DNA of 64,000 nucleotides from Allopusillimonas ginsengisoli (GTDB taxonomy: Bacteria > Pseudomonadota > Gammaproteobacteria > Burkholderiales > Burkholderiaceae_B): NCBI GenBank assembly GCA_005239165.1, contig RAPG01000002.1, positions 310,001 to 374,000 of the forward strand, read 5' to 3'. Position 1 is the stretch's first letter. The number at the start of each line of letters is the position of its first letter. This document shows positions 18,101 to 26,921 of the stretch, in pieces. Both the position numbers and the translations under genes were made by a program. The notes beneath the pieces are model-generated. The model was not told the DNA's origin. It made no database searches and saw only the letters and a program-made list of their open reading frames with translations.

Positions 18101-19036
18101 TTGAACGCCATCATCAATGCCGTCTTCCCGCTGTTTGCCCTGATTCTGCTCGGCTATCTGGGGGCACGCAGGCGGTTGCTGGGGCCTGCTGCGGTCGACA
18201 GCCTGAACAAATTCGTGGTCTGGATGGCGCTGCCTGCACTGCTGTTTCAGGCCATGGCACAGATTACCTGGCAAGAAATCAACCAGCCGGGCTATATCGC
18301 GGCATCGGTGCTTTCTATTGCCATTGTGTTTGCGGTGTCGTTTCTGCTGGATCGCCATCGCGGCGGGCGCCTGGCCGATCGCAGCCTGGAAGGGCTGGCC
18401 GCCTCGTATTCCAACACTGGTTATATGGGCATACCATTGTGTCTCATGGTGTTTGGCGAGGCCAGCCTGCCCGCCGTGGTGCTGGCCACCCTGCTCACCG
18501 CATGCGGCCTGTTTGCCTTTTCAATTGTACTCATAGAGATAGATCTGCAGGGCTCGCCCAGCCTGTCACGCACCTTTGCCAAGGTAGGGCGCTCACTGGC
18601 GCTGAACCCGCTGGTTACGGCACCCGTGCTGGGTTTGCTGGTAGCTGCCTCGGGGTGGACACTGCCCACGGGAGTAACCCAGTTCACCACTTTGCTTGGC
18701 GCGGCCGCCAGCCCCTGCGCCCTCGTCACCATCGGGCTTTTTCTGGCCCAGGGGCAACCCACCTCGCAACATGCGGCAGTGTGGCGCATCGTGGCACTGA
18801 AGCTGTTGCTGCATCCGCTGATTGCTTTTGTGCTGGCTTACGTGGTTTTCGACATGCCGCCCATGTGGGCGGGCACAGCCGTGCTGGTGGCCGCTTTGCC
18901 TGTGGGTACGGGCCCCTTCATGCTGGCCAAGCTTTATGACCGGGCTCCTGAGATCACCTCAAGAGCGATATTGCTATCGACCGTGCTGTCGTTAATTAGT
19001 GTGTCGGCAATGGTGGCGTGGCTGGAAGGTTCGTAA
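18101..19036 (+). CDS. AEC-family (auxin efflux carrier-like) transporter
   Basis: Seen: about 311 residues with ten hydrophobic segments in two five-helix halves, starting NAIINAVFPLFALILLGYLG and carrying SYSNTGYMGIPLCL and the second-half SPCALVTIGLFLAQG. Known: AEC/BASS-like carriers export or exchange organic acids such as malate and malonate across the inner membrane. The start codon is TTG at 18101; no in-frame ATG gives a full first helix. Substrate not predictable. It is divergent from amn across about 280 bases. Confidence 0.87.
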   Translation: MNAIINAVFPLFALILLGYLGARRRLLGPAAVDSLNKFVVWMALPALLFQAMAQITWQEINQPGYIAASVLSIAIVFAVSFLLDRHRGGRLADRSLEGLAASYSNTGYMGIPLCLMVFGEASLPAVVLATLLTACGLFAFSIVLIEIDLQGSPSLSRTFAKVGRSLALNPLVTAPVLGLLVAASGWTLPTGVTQFTTLLGAAASPCALVTIGLFLAQGQPTSQHAAVWRIVALKLLLHPLIAFVLAYVVFDMPPMWAGTAVLVAALPVGTGPFMLAKLYDRAPEITSRAILLSTVLSLISVSAMVAWLEGS

Positions 19037-19149
19037 CACCATGCGCTCGCCCAGCCTTGATCCGCAAGAGCCAGAAACGCAAGAGTGACTGCCGCAGCCC
19101 GAGGCCGGGCCCAGCCAGCTTCGGCGCAATGCTGCTGCCAGCGGCGGTA

Positions 19150-19437
19150 TCAGGCGATTTGATCCATGAACAGCGCCAGCGACACGTCACGTTCAGTGAC
19201 GCCTTTGGCGTCATGCGTAGTGAGCGTGACCGTAACGCGGTTGTAGACGTTGGTCCATTCAGGATGGTGATCGAGCTTTTCTGCCTGCATCGCCACCTGG
19301 GTCATAAAGCCAAACGCTTCATTGAAGTTTTTGAACACAAACGTTTTGTGAATGGCATCACGCTCTTCTGCCGCTGACCAGCCCTCAAGCAGCAGCAGGG
19401 CAGAAGGCGCGCCAATGAGCTTAATCTGATTCTTCAT
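19150..19437 (-). CDS. phhB: Pterin-4a-carbinolamine dehydratase
   Basis: Seen: 95 residues with [19 protein letters not shown] followed by the catalytic DHHPEW and [17 protein letters not shown]. Known: PCD/DCoH recycles tetrahydrobiopterin after phenylalanine hydroxylase; the E-K-x-x-HHPxW block supplies the catalytic histidines. Start at 19437 has AAGGA upstream; the longer frame to 19542 is unsupported. No phenylalanine hydroxylase gene is in the window, so it is either unlinked or serves another pterin enzyme. Confidence 0.92.
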   Translation of the reverse strand: MKNQIKLIGAPSALLLLEGWSAAEERDAIHKTFVFKNFNEAFGFMTQVAMQAEKLDHHPEWTNVYNRVTVTLTTHDAKGVTERDVSLALFMDQIA

Positions 19438-19679
19438 GGTGACAATTCCTTGGAGGGTAAGCGTCGCCAAACCCGCATCAGCACAATGTCGAGACAGGCA
19501 ATTCTGACTGTATAACCAAAGTCTACCCGACTCAACAGGCACATGCCTACTTCTGTTTCAGGAACAGCATGCAGGCATTGACGTCCCGGTCGCACAGATC
19601 AAGCCGGGGTCATCAAGAGCAGGTATCACGACGACGAATGCTGCAATCTTTACGGTAATGCCGCGTCTTTGCCTGCGCC

Positions 19680-20981
19680 CTACTGATTGCGCCAGGCCGC
19701 GATGGCGGCGCGTTCTTCTTCTGTCATCTGGGTGATGTTGCCCAGCGGCATGTACTGGCTTGCGACCACCTGCCTGATCTGGTCGGCATGCAGCGCAATT
19801 TCAGCGTCGGTGTCCAGCACGATACCGGCCGGCGCGGCGGCAATACCTTCAAACGTGGGCGTTGCTGAATGACAGGCGACACAGCGCAGCCCAATAATTT
19901 TATGTACCTGGCCAAGCGACATCTCTTTGCTGTCGCTGGCTGCTGCTGCGCCCGGTGCCGCAGCCACGCCTGTGTCTGTGTGGGCTGCGGCAGACCCGCC
20001 CATGGTGTTTGAGGCGGGCACCGAGTGCGCGGAGTTAGCTGGAACCGGTCTTGGCGCAGGTGCCGCAAGCCAGCCGATAATCACCAGCAACACAATACCC
20101 GCCACCGGATATGCAATCTGATTCTTGCCCATATGACGCAGTACAAAATACTGGCGGATAATTGCACCTGCAAAAATAAACAGGCTCATGATGATCCAGG
20201 CATACGGGCTGGTATAGGTGAACGAGTAGTGGTTGCTCAGCATGAGAAACACCACCGGCAACGTAAAGTAGGTGTTGTGCACCGACCGCTGCTTGCCCAG
20301 CTTGCCATCCAGCGGGTTGGGTGCTTCACCCGCTTTGATCGCGGCGACCATGCGGCGCTGGCCCGGAATAATCCAGAAAAAAACGTTGGCTGACATACAG
20401 GTGGCCATCAGGGCACCCGTAATCAGAAAGGCGGCACGCCCCGGGAAAACCTGAACCGTGAGCCAGGCGACAAACACCATCATCACACCCACGGCCACAC
20501 TCAATAGCCCGTCACGCTCCATGGTGGGACTGATGCGTCGGCACAATTGTGAATACACCACGTAGCCCACCAGCAAAAAGGCAACGGCCAGCAAACTGGC
20601 CTGGCTGCCACTCATGGAGGCGGCCCATTCCCAGGGGCTGTTAGGGTTGACCAGATAGAAGGCAGGCTTCATCAGGTACATAATTGAAAACAGCGCAAAA
20701 CCCGACAGCCAGGTGGTATAAGCCTTCCAGAACGACCAGTGCAAGTCGTCGGGCAGCTCGGGCGGGTTGGTGAGGTACTTCTGGTTATGGTAGAAACCGC
20801 CACCGTGTACGGCCCACATTTCGCCAAACACACCCAGCTTCTTGCTGTGTTCGCCGCGCGGCGCGTGCAGGCTGTTGTCAAGCATGACGAAATAAATCGA
20901 TTCGCCTATCCAGGCAATGGCAGCGATCACGTGCAGCCAGCGCAGCAGAAGATTGCCGTATTCAATCAGAAATGCTTGCAT
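19680..20981 (-). CDS. puuD: Urate hydroxylase PuuD, membrane form with cytochrome c domain
   Basis: Seen: 433 residues; an N-terminal DUF989 region of about eight helices (IAWIGESIYFVMLD, EMWAVHGGGFYHNQKY), an Ala/Pro linker near residues 305-345, then a cytochrome c fold with RCVACHS and a likely axial methionine in QYMPLGN. Known: PuuD oxidises urate to 5-hydroxyisourate at the membrane and passes electrons to a cytochrome instead of making hydrogen peroxide as soluble uricase does. It precedes no other gene on this strand, but uraH lies 47 bases upstream and is transcribed the same way, so uraH-puuD is an operon carrying the first two urate steps. Confidence 0.94.
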   Translation of the reverse strand: MQAFLIEYGNLLLRWLHVIAAIAWIGESIYFVMLDNSLHAPRGEHSKKLGVFGEMWAVHGGGFYHNQKYLTNPPELPDDLHWSFWKAYTTWLSGFALFSIMYLMKPAFYLVNPNSPWEWAASMSGSQASLLAVAFLLVGYVVYSQLCRRISPTMERDGLLSVAVGVMMVFVAWLTVQVFPGRAAFLITGALMATCMSANVFFWIIPGQRRMVAAIKAGEAPNPLDGKLGKQRSVHNTYFTLPVVFLMLSNHYSFTYTSPYAWIIMSLFIFAGAIIRQYFVLRHMGKNQIAYPVAGIVLLVIIGWLAAPAPRPVPANSAHSVPASNTMGGSAAAHTDTGVAAAPGAAAASDSKEMSLGQVHKIIGLRCVACHSATPTFEGIAAAPAGIVLDTDAEIALHADQIRQVVASQYMPLGNITQMTEEERAAIAAWRNQ

Positions 20982-21028
20982 GGGTTTTTCTCAGGTATTT
21001 GTCAGCGCATGCTGTGTGGCAGGGCGGG

Positions 21029-21382
21029 TCAGCTGCCGCGATAGGTAGACCACGTCCAGGGTGTTGCCACCAGAGGAACGTGATAGTTTTCATGGGGGTT
21101 GGCGATGCCAAAATGCAAACTTACCTGATCGACAAAGCGCGGCTCGGGTACCCGCACGCCTTTTGCCGCGAAGTAGTCGCCAATATCAAACACCAGCTCG
21201 TACATGCCTTTTTGCATAGCCTCACCTGAAAGCAGGGGTTCATTGCAACGGCCATCCTGATTGGTGTTTGCCTGCGTCAGCAGCACACGCTGCCCATCAT
21301 CAATACGGTAAAGCGTCACGCGAACGTTTTGCGCCGGCACACCGTGCATAGTGTCCAGAACATGGGTAGAGAGCTTGCCCAT
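21029..21382 (-). CDS. uraH: 5-Hydroxyisourate hydrolase
   Basis: Seen: 117 residues with the transthyretin-like start GKLSTHVLDTMHGVPA, a central VTLYRI, and an ending that in this family should be the YRGS tetrapeptide: the sequence ends exactly STYRGS. Known: 5-hydroxyisourate hydrolase converts the PuuD product to OHCU; active-site His, Arg and the C-terminal YRGS are all visible. Start at 21382 is preferred over 21406 because GGAG is well placed and the extra residues are not family-like. First gene of the uraH-puuD operon, divergent from the GntR regulator. Confidence 0.95.
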   Translation of the reverse strand: MGKLSTHVLDTMHGVPAQNVRVTLYRIDDGQRVLLTQANTNQDGRCNEPLLSGEAMQKGMYELVFDIGDYFAAKGVRVPEPRFVDQVSLHFGIANPHENYHVPLVATPWTWSTYRGS

Positions 21383-21396
21383 GATGTCTCCGATAA

Positions 21397-21448
21397 TTGT
21401 CAACAATTTATGTTGACGATTCTCAGCCGATCACCAATACTTGTCAAC
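21397..21448. promoter_or_regulatory. Putative GntR operator between uraH and regulator gene
   Basis: Seen: TTGTCAAC (21397-21404), a 7-base AT-rich spacer, and GTTGACGA (21412-21419), an inverted repeat with one mismatch in eight, plus a further TTGTCAAC half-site at 21441-21448. It occupies the 90-base divergent gap. Known: FCD-type GntR regulators bind short inverted TGT-N-ACA-like sites. Inferred: the site serves the adjacent regulator and controls both uraH-puuD and gntR-puuE-alc. Confidence 0.6.
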
Positions 21449-21472
21449 AGCTCATCATGAGATGCCCACAAA

Positions 21473-22231
21473 ATGTTGTATCTGGATTCCAGCTCTGGGT
21501 TGGGTGACACGCTCGAAGCCCCAAAAGCCTCTTCGTGGCGCAGCGCTTACGACGCCGGTCCGCGTTCCGAGGCTGATCGCGTCTATGACGACATCTTTGA
21601 TGCTGTCATGGACCGGCGCCTGCTTCCTGGCACCAAGCTCACTGAAGCAACGCTCTGCAAAATTTTCTCGTGCTCTCGCAACATCGTGCGCATGGCACTG
21701 TCGCAACTGGCCCATGACAAAATCGTGGTCATCGAGCCCAACCGCGGGGCCTTTGTATGGCAGCCCAGCGCCAAAGAAACCCGCGACGTATTTGAAATGC
21801 GGCGGGCCATAGAATGCATGGCCATAGACATGCTGGTCGCCCTGCCTGACGTGCAGAAACGGCTGCAGCCGCTGCATGACATGGTGACACGCGAACGCAA
21901 GGCATTCGAGCGCGGCGACCGCATCAGCTGGATACGGCTTTCTAACGCGTTTCATGTCGAGCTGGCCCATTTGCTGGGCAATGATGTGCTTATCGAAATG
22001 CTGCACAGCCTGTGCGCCCGCACCACGCTCATCATTGCTTACTACGACACGCCCGGCCAAAGCACGTGCTCGTATCTTGAGCACCACGACATTCTTGATC
22101 GTATTTCGCAGCGTGATGCTGAGGGTGCGAAAACCGCCATGCATCACCATCTCCAAGACTGCGAACACCGCATGAGCGATCCCGAAAAAGGCCCGGTTGA
22201 TCCGTGGCTGGCAATCAGCATTAAACGCTAA
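21473..22231 (+). CDS. GntR/FCD-family regulator of urate catabolism
   Basis: Seen: 252 residues; N-terminal winged helix with LPGTKLTEATLCKIFSCSRN and IVVIEPNRGAFV, then an FCD ligand domain (DVFEMRRAIECMAIDMLVA, HVELAHLLGN with metal-type histidines, HHDILDRISQRDAEGA). Known: FCD regulators bind small acids or related metabolites and usually repress neighbouring catabolic genes. puuE begins 15 bases after it and alc follows, so it is first in that operon; uraH-puuD is divergent. Inferred: senses a urate breakdown product. A long antisense frame across this gene (21455-22450) was rejected. Confidence 0.88.
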   Translation: MLYLDSSSGLGDTLEAPKASSWRSAYDAGPRSEADRVYDDIFDAVMDRRLLPGTKLTEATLCKIFSCSRNIVRMALSQLAHDKIVVIEPNRGAFVWQPSAKETRDVFEMRRAIECMAIDMLVALPDVQKRLQPLHDMVTRERKAFERGDRISWIRLSNAFHVELAHLLGNDVLIEMLHSLCARTTLIIAYYDTPGQSTCSYLEHHDILDRISQRDAEGAKTAMHHHLQDCEHRMSDPEKGPVDPWLAISIKR

Positions 22232-22246
22232 CGTAACGGAGCCACC

Positions 22247-23185
22247 ATGTTGCCTCAGCATTATCCACGTGATCTCATCGGCTATGGCCGTAACGTGCCG
22301 CATGCCAACTGGCCTGGCAATGCCCGCATCGCTGTACAGTTTGTGCTCAATTACGAAGAGGGCGGCGAAAATTGCGTGCTGCACGGCGACCCGGCATCCG
22401 AACAATTTCTGTCGGAGATCATTGGTGCTGCCGCCTACCCTGCCCGCCACCTCTCCATGGAGTCCATCTACGAGTACGGCTCACGCGCCGGTGTCTGGCG
22501 CATTCTGCGCGAGTTTGAAGGGCGGAGTCTGCCACTGACTGTTTTTGCGGTCGGCATGGCGCTGGAACGAAACCCCGAAGCGGCCCAGGCCTTTGTTGAA
22601 CTCGGTCACGAAATCGCCTGCCATGGCTATCGATGGGTACATTACCAAGACACTCCGGAGCACATCGAACGCGAGCACATGCAGCGTTGCGTTGAAGTGG
22701 TCAGCGCGCTGGTGGGCCATCACCCCGAAGGCTGGTACACCGGCCGTGACAGCCCCAATACGCTGCGCCTGGTCGCCGAAGAAGGCGGTTTTTTGTACGA
22801 CTCTGATTATTACGGCGATGACCTGCCTTTCTGGGCCAGCGTTACGCTGGGCGATGGCAGCAGCAAGCCGCAGCTTATCGTGCCTTACACGCTAGACACA
22901 AATGACATGCGGTTTGCATCACCGCAGGGGTTTAACAGCGGCGAACAGTTTTTTACTTACTTGCGTGACGCCTTTGACGTGCTGTATGCCGAAGGCAAGC
23001 ACGCGCCCAAGATGATGTCGGTGGGGCTGCACTGCCGCATTACGGGTCGCCCGGGCCGCTTTGCGGCCTTGCAGCGTTTTCTGGATTACATCCAGCGCCA
23101 TGATCAGGTGTGGATACCCACCCGCGCCGACATTGCACGCCACTGGATCAAGCATCATCCGTGGCAAGACAAGATACAAAGCTAA
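22247..23185 (+). CDS. puuE: Allantoinase, polysaccharide-deacetylase type
   Basis: Seen: 312 residues starting LPQHYPRDLIGYGRNVPHANWPGNARIAVQ-like, with QFVLNYEEGGENCVLHGD, VGMALERNPEA and GHEIACHGYRWVHYQ. Known: PuuE hydrolyses allantoin to allantoate without the zinc site of classical amidohydrolase allantoinase; the NodB-like barrel and length match. RBS CGGAG precedes the ATG. It lies between the GntR gene and allantoicase. Inferred: together with alc it completes allantoin breakdown. Confidence 0.94.
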   Translation: MLPQHYPRDLIGYGRNVPHANWPGNARIAVQFVLNYEEGGENCVLHGDPASEQFLSEIIGAAAYPARHLSMESIYEYGSRAGVWRILREFEGRSLPLTVFAVGMALERNPEAAQAFVELGHEIACHGYRWVHYQDTPEHIEREHMQRCVEVVSALVGHHPEGWYTGRDSPNTLRLVAEEGGFLYDSDYYGDDLPFWASVTLGDGSSKPQLIVPYTLDTNDMRFASPQGFNSGEQFFTYLRDAFDVLYAEGKHAPKMMSVGLHCRITGRPGRFAALQRFLDYIQRHDQVWIPTRADIARHWIKHHPWQDKIQS

Positions 23186-23321
23186 TTCACCAAACACCCT
23201 GACCGGAAACGCGTGTAAGCCGCAGCCCGGACATGCCCCACTAGTTGTACAGCGTCGTCCTGCACTGGGCGGCGCACACCCGGACAAGTGTCCCGCCTTC
23301 TTTTACTGGAGCGAGTAAACC

Positions 23322-24365
23322 ATGGCCAAGCCCAATCTTCCTGTCGGAACCGTTGTCGATGCCACGCCCGTCGACCTGCCCGCGTTTGCCACCCGCTATG
23401 CCAATCTGGCTTCTGCCGACTTCGGCACACAGGTCGTATCGTGTACCGATGAGTTTTTTGCGGCGGCCGAACGCATGCTGCAATCATCCGAGCCTGTATT
23501 TATCGTGGGCAAGTTTGATGACAACGGCAAGTGGATGGACGGCTGGGAAACCAGACGTCGACGTCATGGAGGACACGACACCGCCATTGTCCGCCTGGGT
23601 CTGCCCGGCGTTATCAAGGGGCTGGACATCGACACCAGCCATTTCACGGGCAACTTCCCGCCGGCCGCTTCGGTACAGGCCTGCCAGGTCGAAGGTGACC
23701 CGGACGACAACACTTCGTGGACAGAGCTGCTGCCCGCGCGCTCACTGGGCGGCAACGCACATCATTTTGTTGAACTGACCGATGACCGCGTGTGGACCCA
23801 TCTGCGTCTGAACATATTCCCTGACGGTGGCGTGGCCCGCTTTCGTGTTTACGGCCAGCCAGCCTGCAACTGGGACACGAAGTCTTCTGATGAATTGTTT
23901 GAAGTATCAGCACTGACACATGGCGGCCGTATTGTGGCGTACAACGATGCCCACTATGGCGTACCCTTTCGCCTCATCATGCCTGGTCGTGGTGTCAACA
24001 TGGGTGACGGGTGGGAAACCCGACGCCGTCGCGAACCGGGCTACGACTGGTGCCTTATTGAGCTGGGCCATGCAGCCATTGTCGAAAAAATAGAAATCGA
24101 TACGGCGCACTTCAAGGGCAACTACCCTGACCGGGTATCTATACAGGCTGCGCGTATGGATGAGTCTACCGACGAGTCGCTGGTAACCCAGGCCATGTTC
24201 TGGCCCGAACTGCTGAGCGAACAAAAAACAGAAATGCACAAACAGCATTTTTATGAAGGCGGGCAGATCAGCAAGCTCGGGCCGGTCACACATGTGCGTG
24301 TGAACATGTTCCCCGATGGTGGTATTAGCCGCGTGCGCATCTGGGGCAAACTGGCGAGGGACTAA
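23322..24365 (+). CDS. alc: Allantoicase
   Basis: Seen: 347 residues built from two homologous halves, each with the hallmark WETRRRR (near residues 70 and 230), LDIDTSHFTGNFP and its counterpart IEIDTAHFKGNYP. Known: allantoicase hydrolyses allantoate to ureidoglycolate and urea; the double jelly-roll arrangement is diagnostic. It follows puuE by 136 bases and is convergent with guaD. Downstream allA accepts ureidoglycolate. Confidence 0.95.
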   Translation: MAKPNLPVGTVVDATPVDLPAFATRYANLASADFGTQVVSCTDEFFAAAERMLQSSEPVFIVGKFDDNGKWMDGWETRRRRHGGHDTAIVRLGLPGVIKGLDIDTSHFTGNFPPAASVQACQVEGDPDDNTSWTELLPARSLGGNAHHFVELTDDRVWTHLRLNIFPDGGVARFRVYGQPACNWDTKSSDELFEVSALTHGGRIVAYNDAHYGVPFRLIMPGRGVNMGDGWETRRRREPGYDWCLIELGHAAIVEKIEIDTAHFKGNYPDRVSIQAARMDESTDESLVTQAMFWPELLSEQKTEMHKQHFYEGGQISKLGPVTHVRVNMFPDGGISRVRIWGKLARD

Positions 24366-24462
24366 TAAATTATCTCAATACGGCCAGGCCTGGCCCGCAG
24401 CCTGAAAAGCCTAGGCCTGCCGTCCTGAGTAATTCGGTGACAATCTGGATGGCGCAGGCTGC

Positions 24463-25839
24463 TTAAGCTGTGGCGCCGGCCTGTGCTGAAACCGCCTCGC
24501 CTTGCGGGGCATGCATTCTGTGTCCGGCCACATAGGTGGCGGCAATCGCCCGATCATCGCCAAGCATAACAAGTGCGAACAAAAGCTCTTCAAGCGACTC
24601 TGCCCGCGCTGTCCGGCGCGCCAGCAGAGGGGTGGCACAGGGATCGAGCACCACGAAGTCTGCCTCGGCACCCGGCGCCAGCGTGCCTATTGTGCCACCC
24701 AGATCAAGCGATTGCGCAGCTCCTTCCGTGGCAAGATAAAACATGGTGTGCGCGCTCAGGTGGCTGCCCGACATGCGCGCAACCTTGTGCGCCTCGTTCA
24801 TGGTCTGCAGCATAGAAAATGACGTGCCGCCGCCCACATCGGTGGCCAGTGTGTATGCCATGCCGGCGGCATCGGCCGCTGCAAAATCAAACAAGCCGCT
24901 GGCCAGAAAGAGATTTGAGGTCGGGCAATGCGCCGCCACCGCCCCTGTGTCGCGCATGCGCAAGCGATCAGTCTCGTCCAGCCAGATACTGTGGCCGTAC
25001 ACAGCCCGACGACGCAGCAGGCCAAAGCGGTCATACACATCAAGATAACTGCGTGCTTGCGGAAAAAGCTCGGACACCCATTTAATTTCGTCGGCGTTCT
25101 CGGCGACATGACTCTGGATGAACACATCGTGGTACTGCTGCGCCAGCTCACCGCACACCGCCAGCTGCGCTTCGGTCGACGTAGGTGCAAAGCGAGGCGT
25201 AAGCCCGTACATCTGGCGTCCCTTGCCGTGCCAGCGCTGTATCAGCATTTCGCTGTCACGCGCCCCCGACTCGGCCGTATCGCGCAGGTATTCGGGGCAA
25301 TTTCTGTCCATCATGACTTTGCCCGCCACCATGCGCATATTGCGGGCATGGCTTTCAGCAAACAGTGCGTCAGCCGACTCTGGATGCACGGTGCAATACA
25401 CCAGCGCCGTCGTGGTGCCGCAGCGCAGCAGCTCGTCAACAAAAAAGCGCGCCACATCAGCCGCATAGGCCGGGTCGCCAAAACGCCCTTCGGTCGGGAA
25501 GGTATAGGTTTCAAGCCAGGGAAGCAGCCCAGTCGCCGGCGAGGCAATGATATCGGTTTGTGGATAATGAACGTGCGTATCGATAAAGCCCGGCATAATC
25601 AGCTTGCCGCGCCAATCTACAATTTCGGTGCCTGCATCAAGTGCCGGTGCCAAGGTGCCATAGTCACCCACCTGCGCAATACGCCCGTCCTCAACCACCA
25701 GCAGGCCGTCTTCCAGGCTGATCGTGGCGTCGTCCTCGCCCGAAGAGGCTGGACGCCCCCTGAAATACAGAATGCGGGCGCGATAGGCAACACAGGGTGC
25801 AGCGCTTTCAGCGCCTTGGGATACCAACTTCGTACTCAT
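24463..25839 (-). CDS. guaD: Guanine deaminase
   Basis: Seen: 458 residues with metal motif PGFIDTHVHYPQTDII, KVMMDRNCPEYLRDT, QSHVAENADEI and LATDVGGGTSFSML. Known: GuaD is a zinc amidohydrolase giving xanthine and ammonia from guanine; the MDRN block is characteristic. Its ATG overlaps the xdhC stop (ATGA, 25836-25839), so it is the last gene of xdhA-xdhB-xdhC-guaD. Inferred: supplies xanthine to the adjacent dehydrogenase. The C-terminal ten residues are alanine-rich and variable. Confidence 0.95.
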   Translation of the reverse strand: MSTKLVSQGAESAAPCVAYRARILYFRGRPASSGEDDATISLEDGLLVVEDGRIAQVGDYGTLAPALDAGTEIVDWRGKLIMPGFIDTHVHYPQTDIIASPATGLLPWLETYTFPTEGRFGDPAYAADVARFFVDELLRCGTTTALVYCTVHPESADALFAESHARNMRMVAGKVMMDRNCPEYLRDTAESGARDSEMLIQRWHGKGRQMYGLTPRFAPTSTEAQLAVCGELAQQYHDVFIQSHVAENADEIKWVSELFPQARSYLDVYDRFGLLRRRAVYGHSIWLDETDRLRMRDTGAVAAHCPTSNLFLASGLFDFAAADAAGMAYTLATDVGGGTSFSMLQTMNEAHKVARMSGSHLSAHTMFYLATEGAAQSLDLGGTIGTLAPGAEADFVVLDPCATPLLARRTARAESLEELLFALVMLGDDRAIAATYVAGHRMHAPQGEAVSAQAGATA

Positions 25840-26891
25840 AAAATCTCTTCAGAAATGTACACAGGCTTGTTCATTGATATGTGTGCAGCGTTGCCGTCGT
25901 CCCGTGCACGCTGCTCTTGTACTTGCAGCAACTGTGCCACGACGGCAACGGCAATTACTTCTGGTGCCTTGCCGCAAATACCCTCCACCCCAACCGGGCA
26001 CGTCATCCGCTTCAGCTGCCCGGACGTCACACCGCGGTCTGTCAGCCGCCGCTCAAACTTGCGCCGCTTGGTGCGTGAACCAATCAAACCAAAATACGCA
26101 AAGTCATCGCGCAAAAAAATTTGATGGCAAAGGCGTTGATCCAGCGCATGGCAGTGCGTCATCACCAGAAAGAAACTGCCGGCAGGGGCCTGTGCAATAA
26201 CGGCTTCAGGTGTGTCGGTGGCTTCTATCGTTATGCTTTCTGGTACGTTGCCCGGAAACTGCGCGTCACGCTCATCCACCCACGTTACCGTGCAGGGCAG
26301 CGTAGCCAACACACGCACAATGGCCTGGCCCACATGCCCGGCGCCGAACAATACCACGTGCATCTCGGGGGGCGCCAACAGTTCAGTCATGGATAGCCTG
26401 CCGCCCATGTCTGTGAGCACACAACGCTCATGACTGCCAGCACGGGGCCATGCATCATCTGGGCCTAGCGTTGTGACGGAAACCGGCTCCGCATGCCCGT
26501 TGTCTGCACCACGCAAAACGCGAGTGCGCAGGCATGCCCGGCCAGCCTGCACTTTCTGCTGCAAGGCCTGCAGCCACGTGGTATCGGCGGCGGTCAGTGT
26601 TTCAAATGCCAGCGTCGCTACACCGCCGCAGCACTGACCCAGGCTGGGGCCCAGAGCCATGCGCTCAATACCGCAAGCGGTATCGCCGACTTCCAGCATG
26701 TTGCGGGCAATGTCGGCGGCGCGCCACTCAAGATGCCCGCCACCTATGGTCAGGCACTGCTCCGTCGCAGTAACCAGCATTTTTGCGCCCGCCTCGCGCG
26801 GCGTTGATCCTTCGGCCCTGGCCACGGTGACCAGCACCACGGCACCGTTGCGCGCGATCAAGTGCAAGGCTGCGCTAATCCAGTCGTTCAT
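25836..26891 (-). CDS. xdhC: Xanthine dehydrogenase accessory protein XdhC
   Basis: Seen: 351 residues; N-terminal XdhC/CoxI domain (GSTPREAGAKML, CCGG in LGQCCGGVATL), then a Rossmann part with VVLFGAGHVGQAIVRVLA and YFGLIGSRTKRRKFERRL. Known: XdhC binds, sulfurates and inserts the molybdenum cofactor into xanthine dehydrogenase. Follows xdhB by 30 bases and overlaps guaD by four. The C-terminus after ICGKAPEVIAVAV is longer than usual by some 25 residues. Confidence 0.93.
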   Translation of the reverse strand: MNDWISAALHLIARNGAVVLVTVARAEGSTPREAGAKMLVTATEQCLTIGGGHLEWRAADIARNMLEVGDTACGIERMALGPSLGQCCGGVATLAFETLTAADTTWLQALQQKVQAGRACLRTRVLRGADNGHAEPVSVTTLGPDDAWPRAGSHERCVLTDMGGRLSMTELLAPPEMHVVLFGAGHVGQAIVRVLATLPCTVTWVDERDAQFPGNVPESITIEATDTPEAVIAQAPAGSFFLVMTHCHALDQRLCHQIFLRDDFAYFGLIGSRTKRRKFERRLTDRGVTSGQLKRMTCPVGVEGICGKAPEVIAVAVVAQLLQVQEQRARDDGNAAHISMNKPVYISEEIL

Positions 26892-26921
26892 CGCCCCTTT
26901 CCTCTCAAGATGCGTTGCCGC

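Noticed and set aside
21455..22450. 331-codon minus-strand frame across the GntR gene
   Set aside because: The plus frame has a complete GntR/FCD protein; the minus frame has no recognisable domain or ribosome site.
24928..26124. 398-codon plus-strand frame
   Set aside because: Antisense to guaD and xdhC, which have diagnostic motifs.
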